Shown here piece by piece: positions 52,788 to 62,349 of a stretch of 64,000 nucleotides of DNA (positions are counted from its first letter, which is position 1; every line of letters starts with the position of its first letter). A program made the position numbers and the translations under genes. Under the pieces are notes generated by a model, which had not been told where the DNA came from, searched no databases, and saw only the letters and a program-made list of their open reading frames with translations. This DNA is from Colletes latitarsis. Lineage: Eukaryota > Arthropoda > Insecta > Hymenoptera > Colletidae. The stretch is from the NCBI RefSeq assembly GCF_051014445.1, contig NC_135141.1, positions 25,257,422-25,321,421 of the forward strand, read 5' to 3'.

Positions 52788-53103
52788 TAGAGTGTTCGGT
52801 CAACCCTGGGAAAAATTGTAACGAGAGATTCTGGGGGCCAAAATAAGACGAAAATCAAGAATATCAATTTGTCGATCGAGGCTTCGATAAAAAGTTATTA
52901 ACGATTAAAGTTCTCTTAGTGACGTATCGACAGCCATACAGTTTTGTGAGTGAGAACCACTGTCACGCGCACGCAGCTGTTCGCAGACTGAACTATAAAC
53001 GTTAATAACTTTTTAACGAAGCCTCCATCGACAAATTGGTATTCTTGATTTTCGTCTTATTTTGGTCTCTAGAATCTCCCATTAAAATTTTTTCAACACC
53101 CTG
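52788..53103. mobile_element. TIR/satellite element, copy 9, minimal form (316 bp)
   Basis: Both TIRs are present (52788 onwards and ending CACCCTG at 53103), flanked by TA on both sides. Between them are only about 80-90 bp (roughly 52913-53000) that match neither module A nor module B. The right TIR has a small deletion near its end. This shows that the TIRs alone define the mobile unit. Confidence 0.82.
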
Positions 53104-53930
53104 TACAATCAGGTTGTATCTAGAACGTGAAAAGAAAAATCGTCGAAATTGGGAGCTCCAGATGGTTCGAATGTTGGGTAAGCGACGTGGTTAGGATGCA
53201 AGCTTTGGGGATTGAGGCTGAAAGGTTCGAACTCAAAGCTGCCTCGAGGCTTCTACGTGGCTAGTTTGATGCAACTACAGTTCGCCGACCAGAGCGGTAA
53301 AGGATTAATCTCGAGGGTTAATCTCCGATAATATGCGGTACGCGCGGCGAGGAATTTATAATCGACCGTCGCGATAGCTCGACACCGTTAAACAACAACC
53401 GTGGCCGGCCAGTTCCGCGTGAATCAGATTACTTTAGGCCTCCTTTGACTTTGATAGCTGGTCAAACTATGTATATCCGAGGGAATAGTGTTCCAATGTA
53501 AGTGGCCGGTCGAATGGTATGCGCGTTTGATTTACATGTAAACGCGAGCTTGCTGGAAATGGGTTTCGTAAAAGGAAGCACCGTAGGATCGCGATAGGAC
53601 GCTATGAAAGAGGCTACCATCGCAATAAGCGCCGGCCAAACGATATTGTCCGCGATCCTGCGTTCGATGTTCGCGATCGACGTCGATTCTCGCCCGCTGC
53701 TCGATCTCCCCGAGCGTATTCCGCTTTAATAGATCCGCGTATTCCCGGCCTATCGCGCGCGTACACCGCGTTAAGCTACTCCGTTGACGATGTCTCCTTT
53801 CCGGACGCAACTCGCCAGTCCTGGAGGCCATTTTTACGCCTATCGTTTCGGGTACATTATCAAAATATCGCGACGCTCTTCCAGACTTTATGGAATATGT
53901 ATTTATGCAAACAGACTTCGCTTCCATATA
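53104..53930. other. Unique DNA with a weak tRNA-like string
   Basis: At 53176-53243 a GTGGTTAGGATGC-like string is followed by AAAGGTTCGAACTC, recalling tRNA boxes A and B, but stem pairing is poor and the region instead forms an AGCTTTG/CAAAGCT hairpin. No gene is supported. Frames at 53532-53927 are unremarkable. Confidence 0.3.
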
Positions 53931-53972
53931 GAAAGTTACTCCGTTCGGACAGTTTATTTAGAAATTTCGCGG
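53931..53972. repeat. Direct repeat flanking AT-rich insert, left
   Basis: AAAGTTACTCCGTTCGG and TTTATTTAGAAATTTC here match 54603-54644 at about 80% or better. See the right copy. Confidence 0.6.
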
Positions 53973-54602
53973 TAGAACACTAGCCAGAACGCGATCGCTC
54001 AAACTCACAAGGGGAGGCCACGATCTGTCAACCAGGGATTTGAATCAAATTTGGTAGAGTTTTAGGGGCTGATGTTTAAATCTAATCTGTAAAATACTAG
54101 ACGTTTTTTTTTTTAAATTGTAGATCTCGACGAGAGGAACACAAAGATTCAATAGATTTTTGTCGTACCATCAATAGTTTAGCCAGAGATTTGAGTTTTT
54201 TGTCACGGGATAAATGCATATGTACTTTTTTTCGCTTATTTTTTAATTAAAATTTTTAATATCATGAAAAAAGTTGGCTGTTACAAATAAATAACATACT
54301 GTTATAGTTATAAATGTTTATTTTCACATATATTTACATCTCACTTATAAATAAATATAAAAAGTAGATAATCATTTCATACGAGTTTGACAACACATTG
54401 TACGATTTTTATCGTAAAAGCAAGAAAAACAAAATTCATACACCAAACACAGGTTTTTCATGATCTGAAGGGTTTAAACGCATACCATGCTTATGTAATC
54501 ATGTCGATAAAAATTGGAGAGAATCGTCAGACTAAATGGGCTCTACCGCTATAGTTGGAAAACGGTCCAGGTCCAAATCTAGAAAATAAACTATCGATAT
54601 AC
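53973..54602. other. AT-rich island between direct repeats
   Basis: About 630 bp, much more AT-rich than either side, with no inverted ends, no frame and a T-run near 54106. It is bounded by two diverged 42-bp direct repeats. It may be an old insertion or part of a duplicated repeat; the boundaries are approximate. Confidence 0.45.
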
Positions 54603-54644
54603 AAAGTTGCACCGTTTGGACAATTTATTTAGAAATTCCACGTT
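54603..54644. repeat. Direct repeat flanking AT-rich insert, right
   Basis: AAAGTTGCACCGTTTGG and TTTATTTAGAAATTCC match 53931-53972 in the same orientation. On the minus strand both copies read as similar short peptides (LNKLS-R-NF-Y), but both stop soon after. Confidence 0.6.
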
Positions 54645-57286
54645 TATCAAAGTCGTCGAGCTTAGGGTAAAACCGACCTCCGAGGCGATGGAAGGCACGA
54701 AGAGCCTATATAATAGTTTACGAACGAATCTAAAATTTATATTGGTTATTCGGGAGTAAAGTTTGCCCGACCGCGAGCTTCTGCGACTGGTGGTTGGCGT
54801 ATGTTTGCACGAGGATGAGAGAAGGAAGAGAAAAAGATGCGGAACCGACGACGAACGAAGGAAAGTTTTTATTTCTCGGAACGGTCGCGTCCGGAATGGA
54901 ATTATCAGGCATCCGTGTCGCGGCGAACGGCGTTGTAAACGCGAATTCAAGGTCCCACTGCGTCGAGAAAATCTTGTAAGCCCATTCTCGAGCAGCGACG
55001 CGTCGCACGGCGAACGACCGGTGCTCCCGTTTGTCGCTCATGAATAAATTCAAGCGATGGAAAGCGATAACTTTTCCAAACAGCGCCGAACGATCCGCGC
55101 CAAACTTTCTACAGTCGCGAATTTTACATTTTAATAATTATTTTCGTCCACGGACGAGCACTGGCGTGGAAATTGCTCGATACGTAGCTCTTAGTAAATT
55201 GTGGTGGTCACTGGTGACCGGGAGCAATATTTTTTCGTGTCAGATACGTTGGGTACAGCGTTAAGAAAGCGTAGATACAATTTTTAAGCCCGAAATTACC
55301 GAGCAAGTGGCAGTTTTGGCGACTTACGAGGGACGGGAGGGGGCAGAGCAAACCGGAAGCGGTTGGGCAGGAAGCACGCGCGACCTTGCGCGGCGTTCGT
55401 TGCTATCGATCTGCGACGCACTTGACTCGTTTCCCAGGCGAGAGTGAAAGCGACCGGGAAAGATGGGAAAAGCTCGAACGACCGGAAGAACTTGCACCGG
55501 GGACGAGAAACGCGTGCAAGCGCGATCGTGACCTTACAGCGACACGCGAGGATAACGAGCCCCTGCGGAGAAAATAGGCTTCCTCCTAAGGGACGATGCT
55601 ACCGATTATTAAACTCAGAATCGATTTCGTACATTAACCGGACTATTCCAAACGACGCGAGAGAAAATTGCCTTCTCGCGATATTATCAGGCGTGTGAAA
55701 CGCTACTAAGAGCTACGCCAAGAAAAAGGATAGACAGATCGAGAAATTTCGCGTCTCAGTTTCGTTTCGAAAGGTGGCGATAACAATAAAATACCCAGCC
55801 TTTTTCCGACCTCGTTTCAGAGCCCCTTTCGCATTCCATTCGTCCTCTCGTTCCTTTATCTCGCGGCCATTTTTAGCGTCCGCCTTGCTATCTTCCCTTT
55901 ACGAGAGACCTCGTTATTGTTTTCCACGTTTCTCCGCCCCGGATCCATATTCGCGACGTTTATTCCGAGATCTCGGTCGACGCATCGACCCCCTACCCTC
56001 CGCCCCCTGGTCCTCTAGGAATCCTCTTTCTTCCGTGGCGGTTTTTGCTCTCGTCCCCCGGGTACGGCCGACAGCGATTTTATGCAATTTCTTGTTTGAC
56101 TCTCGCCGCCGAGCGAGGCAGCGGGCAGTAATCGTTTTACGATTCTCGCAAATGAGTTCTCCAAAGTCGCAGAGGGCCCCCCTCCCCCCCGCGGCGTCCC
56201 TGTCCCTTATATCTTCTCGCTGTCCTTCGCTTTCTCCGGCTTCCTGCGCCCTTTGTTCCTGTCGAGCCACCCGACGCCGTTTTCACGGCATTTCCATCCC
56301 CTTTCTCCGAACCGTGTGTACAATCACCCTTTTTACTTATTCACTCGCTCGACGCGACAGAAATTTCGAATCAAAATAGCCAATAAATCAGCATGTAACG
56401 AGTACTCTCGCTGCACCTTCCAGGGAACACGATCGATCCCTGGATCGAGTAACCTGCACTTAAACGGGGATCTTCCGGCGGAGGGCTATCGAATAGAGAC
56501 GTTGTCTCGCGTCGCGTCGATTTACCGTTCATTTTTGTCGAGCGTAAATAATCGCGAAGGAATTTTGGGTAGCCATCTTGTACTTTTTCACTCCGGTTCC
56601 GGTGGTTCCCCGTTCCCTCGAACCTGCCAATGGCCGACATCCTTCGTTTCCTCGGCATTCGTCGCGTCCTCTTCTTCCCCGTCGATCCCGTCTATTTGCC
56701 GAGGCCGGTTTCTTCCTCGCGTTTCCTTTCTTTCTCGTCATCCTGACATAACTTACCGATGCCTCGCCATTACCGTAACTTACTGCGATCCCCCATCCCC
56801 CTCTCCTCGTTTTCTCCCTTTGCTTTCCCGCCCGGTCGATCTTCTCGCCTCCCTTGCCCTCGCCTTGACTTTCGCGTCTATTTTAAACGTCTCGCCCTCC
56901 ACGGTGGTCGGCCAATAAAAGATTTCACGACCCTGTTCGATTTATGAACGCGACCGTTCCTCAAAGGACAGGAAGCTCCGGACGATCTTCCGTCGACTCG
57001 ACTGCGTCCTTGAATATTTCCCAACGCGACGCGAGGAAAGCGCGAACGTCACATGCTCCGCACGCTTTTCGACCTCCCGGCCGCTCACAAAGCGCCAGAC
57101 AAGATTTCGGAGCATTGTCCTCTCGGGTCAGGGGCCAGGATTTCTCAGCCAAAGGCCACGTGTCTAAAATAAGCTATTTCAGAGGCTCTTCTGGGTGTCC
57201 TCGTACGAAATATTTCCACCCAATCTTTGGTACGCATGGTGTTGGGAATTCCAACATTTATACACCTCATTTAGTTTAATATTAGT
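54645..57286. other. Unique DNA, no gene recognised
   Basis: The plus strand is CT-rich from about 55800 to 56900, which leaves long overlapping frames (201 codons at 55774-56379, 221 codons at 56253-56918) rich in Ser, Arg, Pro and Phe. There is no domain, and the minus strand is open there too. I treat them as compositional. Confidence 0.4.
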
Positions 57287-57481
57287 TTAACGCTAGGTTT
57301 ACGAACACTCGTTGACAGTTGCATTAAAATGCAGTTTTTCTTTTAATTAGAGGATACATCCATATCGTTACATCAATTCAATTCAACATAAATTGCTAAC
57401 AAATAATATTTATGAGTCCTATAACGTTAAGTTTAGAATCTGAATGCGTCAAATTGACGCGTACCGTAAACCTAGTGTTAA
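57287..57481. mobile_element. TTAA-flanked miniature element, 195 bp
   Basis: TTAA at 57287-57290 is followed by CGCTAGGTTTACG. The right end is CGTAAACCTAGTG followed by TTAA at 57478-57481. The 13-bp inverted repeat has one mismatch. The interior has two small palindromes (GCATTAAAATGC and GCGTCAAATTGACGC). The ends differ from the CCCTTTGCAC group, so this is another TTAA-type family. Confidence 0.78.
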
Positions 57482-57640
57482 ATTACTTGATTAGCAATTT
57501 GGCAAGTACCTTATGGTACAAAGCAAATTGACGTACTCTTAAGCCGTTAAGCACCGAACTCTACCACCCTCAGTGAGTGGGATTTCGAATGTCTGAGGAC
57601 TGATTGGCTACATAGAATCTCCATATATTTTGAAATAGGT
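57482..57640. other. Short spacer with a 36-bp imperfect hairpin
   Basis: 57495-57510 and 57515-57530 form an imperfect stem (12 of 16 positions) around a TTAT loop. It lies between the TTAA element and the retrotransposon remnant. No function is apparent. Confidence 0.4.
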
Positions 57641-57890
57641 ATAAAATCGTGGGGCATAACATTGACCAAGTTAGTCCTAGACCCCCAAAAGGCCTTCGAC
57701 ACCGTCTGACACAATGGCCTTCTTCTTAAACCCCACCAAATTAACCTCAACACACATCTAATTAAAATAGTCTACAGCTACCTCACCGACAGGTACATTA
57801 AAGTCTCTCACAACGGCTCCCTCTCCTCTCTCAGACTACTACATACAGGGGTACCACAGGGATCAGTCCTAGGTTCCATCCTATTCGATA
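57641..57890 (+). pseudogene. Jockey-like reverse transcriptase fragment, 5' part
   Basis: The plus-strand frame from about 57641 contains the reverse transcriptase signature KAFDTV (57689-57706), a following H-NGLL, and the GVPQGSVLG block just before 57890. These are the conserved A-region and adjacent blocks of non-LTR retrotransposon polymerases of the Jockey type (family knowledge). Where relatives have a Trp codon after KAFDTV, this copy has TGA (57707-57709). The fragment is cut at 57890 by TIR/satellite copy 10. It is a dead copy; no endonuclease or upstream ORF is recognisable. Confidence 0.85.
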
Positions 57891-58927
57891 CAGGGTGTTC
57901 GGCCACGCCTGGGAAAAATTTTAATAGGGGATTTTAGAGGCTAAAATAAGACGAAAATCAAGAATACCAATTTGTTGATGAAGGCTTTGTTGAACAGTTA
58001 TTAACGTTTAAAGTTCCGACCGTACTAAATTTTTTTCTCGAAAATGCGCAAGATTTCGAGGGTATGTCTGTTGACCAAAAATGCTTGCAATTGAACCCCG
58101 GAACCGAAAACAATTTTTTTAGAATTAATTAAAAATTTTTTTTTTCGTCGAAAAATTTAAGCGCCAACCCCCTGTCGATTTTTCTTAAAAATTCCTTTTT
58201 CGTTTTTAGTAATTTTGTTTGACACCCTACAGAAAAGTTGTCTAATACTTTTTTGTAGGTACCCATGAGCTCTACTTCAGAAAAAAGTTTCATCGAAATA
58301 TATTCACAATTGTAGGAGTTATGGCTGTTTGAAAATTGGACCATTTTTATGGGGTTTTTCTCATTTTGCGGGGTCAAGGACCAACTTTTCGAATATTTTT
58401 AGAATTTCTACATATTCTCCATCAAAATACGCGGCGTTTGGCTTTTTGAACATTAAAATCGTCCAATCCGTTCAGAAGTTATGACGTTTTAAAGATTCGC
58501 ATGAAAATTCGGGCAGATATTTCTGGCTAGAAATTATATTTTCGGTAAGGAATTTTTTTCTCGAAACTGAGTAGGATTTCGGGGGTATGTCTGTTGACCA
58601 AAAATGCTTGCAATTGACCCCTGCAACTAAAAATAATTTTTTCAAAACGATTTGAAATTCTTTTTTTCCATCGAAAAATTTCACACCTCGAATTTTTTCC
58701 TAGAAAGTGGGTAGGATTTCGGAAGTATGTGTATTCACCAAAAATGATTGTAATTGACCCCCGCAACCGAAAATAATTTTTGCAGAACGATTTGAAATTT
58801 TTGAATTTAATTGTTAATAACTTTTTAACGAAGCCTCCGTCAAGAAATTGGTATTCTTGATTTTCGTCTTATTTTGGCCTCTAGAATGCTCTATTAAAAT
58901 TTTTCCCAGGGGTGGCCGAACACCCCG
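57891..58927 (-). mobile_element. TIR/satellite element, copy 10, inside a retrotransposon
   Basis: Left TIR CAGGGTGTTCGGCCACGCC starts at 57891 after GATA. The right TIR ends CACCCCG at 58927 but is followed by CAGTC, not TA, so the right junction is altered. The interior is one module A, module B (58173-58511) and two module A units, in minus orientation. It interrupts the Jockey-like fragment and is therefore younger. Confidence 0.88.
58173..58511 (-). repeat. Module B, copy 6
   Basis: Same unit as in elements 3, 4 and 8. A minus-strand frame (58377-58129) stays open, as in copies 1 and 5. Confidence 0.8.
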
Positions 58928-59410
58928 CAGTCTACTCCTCTGAAACTGACAGTAAATCCCACTAAAACAGAAGCTACTATCTTCACTCCCAAAAGACTCC
59001 ACAATCCCGACACTCTCACAATAAATAACCACCCCATTAACTGGTCCACTAAAGCAAAATACCTGGGCATCCGGTTCGACAACAAACTAAAATGGCAGTT
59101 CAACACCAAAGACGGGGCTCGCAAAGGCATCGGAGTACTCTGCACACTATACCCATTTCTAGCACGAAATAGTCCACTTCCATCAGACTTAAAAATCCGG
59201 CTCTACAAAAGCCGCAGCAACAACACACATATCCAAAATCCAAATCGTACAACACATCATACTAAATAAAACGCGCTACCATACAATTGCTTCGTTGCAT
59301 GATGAAGCTGACTGGCGTAGCCTAAGTTACTAACTCCCAGCATCCAAACCCCCTAGCGACCCTAGGGAATTATGACCCCGAAGATATACCACTAAAGATA
59401 CGAATACAAA
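58928..59410 (+). pseudogene. Jockey-like reverse transcriptase fragment, 3' part
   Basis: From LKLTVNPTKTE (about 58940) the plus-strand frame continues through INW, AKYLGIRFD and LKWQ to SDLKIRLYKS. This is the layout of the thumb and C-terminal part of Jockey-type polymerases. A weak continuation after frame breaks includes HPNPLATL near 59341 and ends about 59410. The block that should lie between GVPQGSVLG and this part, including the catalytic Y-A-D-D region (roughly 50 residues), is missing. It was lost with the altered right junction of copy 10. Confidence 0.82.
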
Positions 59411-62191
59411 CTGCCAGACTAATCATCAACTAACCAACCACAGCACTCGTCGCATGATGCATGTAAACGAGCTCTAACCCAAGGAAAACCACAATAACAC
59501 ATCTACATAAACGTTACAGACACTAACAAAGACTTTAAGTGCAGGTTATAGGGCTCCATGAACTTGTGGGAGTCTACTCATGGTCTTATGGTTGCGTTTG
59601 TTTGGGAACACGAGGGAACTTCTCCAATGTTTTACACGTGATCGATGTAAAATTGACTGCAGGAGGCGATGTGGGCGGGCAATTCGGTCAAAAGGCGACG
59701 GAAAGTGTGGGGCAATGATACTTCGCTCCAGTTCCCCCGGTGTATAGTCGCGATAAGCTGGTCAGCCGGTCGAAACGGACCTTTTCAGAAGGCAATCAAC
59801 GGGGGACTTTCCGATCGAGCGTAACGAGACGAAACGCGACAGAGCGGCAGAAGCGGAAAGTAAAAGTCGGCGATGTTCCGAGCCGATCGCGGATGCGATA
59901 TAGTGAAAGACTCGCGCGAGAGAGCATTGATCCGAAAATGGCGGTTAATTGTCGCGCTTTCTCGCGTCACCGTGAAGGTTTCACCGATGAATTCCCTCGA
60001 AACCGCGACGAACGGGTTCGATCTCGGCCGCTTTTGCTAGGACGTTTCGTCACGTGATTTTTAAGAGTGCCACAGTACGAAATTGCATTTCTTCCGTAAC
60101 AATTCGCTTTGGTACGAGCTTGAGCTGTCTTCGAACGTAATAGAAGTGACCAATATGGCGAATGCATCGGCAGACGAGTCTGCGAGTCTCGCTCCGGCGC
60201 AACCGATTGCGAATGCGGTCGGAGTCGACCTTTATCGTCCTTCGCCTTACGAAATAATCACTCGCGCGGGAGGATTAATCGTCCTCACCTTCGATCGCCC
60301 CTCCTCGTCCCGCGCGAAGGTCCCGATTGGTCGAGATCGGTCTCCGCGGCGGCGTACCGATCCGTGGCACGAACGATTTCATACGTTCACCTTTTCCTCG
60401 GCAAATGCCAAGTCCTCGAGAACGTGTTCTGCCTCTAATGCTGATATACCACTGCGTGCATAGACTATAGCGACCGCGAGATCGAGACAGGGACAGCGGA
60501 ATGGTGGAAGAAAGACGGTCGATCGTATTTTTCCATCCCCGCTGCGCGCCGCGATTAATTATGCTGGAAATCCGATTCAATCTGGCCGTTTCTCTTCGTC
60601 CGCGGAAGCTTCGCAAGCTCCCGCTGCTTCGGCCCTCCTTTGCCGCGGGTTTCCCGCTGGCTTTAATGTATTCGCGCGTCGTTTACGCAAGGTGCGCGAG
60701 AAAGTCGTCGGTCGTGCCTCGAAAGGCACGAATTTCGGTAAATAAATCGGTTGCATTGCACGACGGACCAGCGTCGCGCGTGTGAACGGCGCTTAATCGA
60801 GCTTCGCGCGGAAATATTGGCCGCTCAAGGTCGCTGGACGCGCCTACCCCCACCGTGCAGCGCTCTACTTCCCCCACTCTGGGTCTATCGTGTTCGTCGG
60901 GCCCCAAAGAGAGATTTACGTCGTATTTTATCTTTACGTTAATTTATTTACATTGTGTTAACGACCTCGTCGACCGAATGGCCTCGTTAGTTCGACGAGG
61001 ACGAACTTACGGGGATGGCCTAGTATTTCCTGAACAATTCCCCGGATCGCTCATTGTCAGCGATACCAGCCGCACAGAATGGAGTTCCCAGAGTCGATAC
61101 ATCGTTAATTCTTGGTCGCGTGCGCCGTGGATCGCGAACTGGGTCGGTGGATCGGCGAAGTTAGCCGCCAATTCGCTCGGGATTAATCCTCGAAGTTGTT
61201 TCGCAACCCAGAGACGAGAGTTTAAGCGTCGAAGTCTTCGATAATGCAGAAATTAAATCGGGGCCGAAACGTTACTTTTTTCAGTAAGCAAAATGGACTC
61301 GCTAAGATGGCCGCCGAGACCTTCGAATTCAACGGAAATTAAATGGCGCCACGGTCTTCGCCGCCGGATTTATGGACGCGAAATTGTTCGATTTCTTTTA
61401 CAAGGGAACGACTAACCCCTTATAGGGGTTGGAAAGATTTATCGTTTGCTCGTTAAGGCCAATAAACCTAGTAACTTTTTAGATCAGAACAAGCGTGGAA
61501 ACATATTATTATTTTCGAATCTGTTTTCTGCGGCGTGTCGGAGCACAATGTAAGGGCGATATAAATTCCAAGAGGGTACCTTTGTCGTCGGCGAGAGTGC
61601 GGCCATTTCGACGTTAATGCGCCGTTAAACTCGACCGAGGCTTTGCATCGCTTAATATGGGTAATAAAGCTCTCGTTGCGGGCAAATTTGATTATTGCTA
61701 ATTCCGCGATTCTTCATAGTATTATTTTAACGAGCTCGCCGTTCGGGGATTTGCGTCGTTACCTCTCGAAAAGTACTCTTTTTTCGCGTCGTCGAAGCTC
61801 CCATCGGGGATGGCGCGGGTCGAGGACAGAGGCGACGACGTTACTCGACCCGCTCGAGGCGGCTTTTTCGTAATTGAATATTTCTCGCGCGAACGGACGA
61901 GGCGCGAGGATGACGTACGCGCGGGGTTTAACGAGGAGAGAAAAACGGGCAGCTCGCGCCAAGTATCGTTTGTACGTCGCGGCGTCGTGGCGCGAGTAAT
62001 TGCCTGGAATACAAAACGAACAGCCAAAGAATCTTCCCGCGCGGCGCCCCTCGCCAAATGTTCACTTAGAATCCATTAGTCGGGCGAAATATACCGTTCG
62101 CCGATCGATGGTAGCTTTTCCAATCGGAAACAAAAACAAAACGTCCGTCGTTTTCGTTCCACGATCTTCCAATTAGGTTCCAATCGATTAT
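59411..62191. other. Unique DNA, no gene recognised
   Basis: The first 200 bp may be trailing retrotransposon sequence. The rest is CpG-rich with overlapping frames on both strands, no domain seen. A short palindrome AACCCCTTATAGGGGTT lies near 61415-61431 and could be a collapsed TTAA-type element. AAGATGGCCGCC near 61303 resembles a YY1/Pho-type site but is isolated. Confidence 0.4.
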
Positions 62192-62349
62192 TTAACACTT
62201 TGACTACCACGTCATATACGGGTGACATGATTTACCATTATGATACTAATATGTTGGAAATCCTATAAAAAAAGCTTACAATGGCATAAAATCAAAATTT
62301 CACATGTGCAGAATATTATACGGCGTTGATCTGGCAGTGAACGTGTTAA
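62192..62349. mobile_element. TTAA-flanked miniature element, 158 bp
   Basis: TTAA at 62192-62195 is followed by CACTTTGACTACCA. The right end, read inward on the other strand, is TTAACACGTTCACTGCCA. The ends are imperfect inverted repeats and TTAA is duplicated (62346-62349). The CACTTTGACTxCCA-like end resembles piggyBac-type termini (family knowledge). Non-coding. Confidence 0.72.

Noticed and set aside
53176..53243. Possible tRNA gene (GGTTCGAACTC box B)
   Set aside because: The acceptor and T stems do not pair, box A is weak, and the segment folds better as a simple hairpin.
55774..56918. Overlapping plus-strand frames of 201 and 221 codons
   Set aside because: They lie in a CT-rich tract that lacks stop codons by composition. 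The peptides are low-complexity mixtures of Ser, Arg, Pro and Phe, and the two frames overlap.
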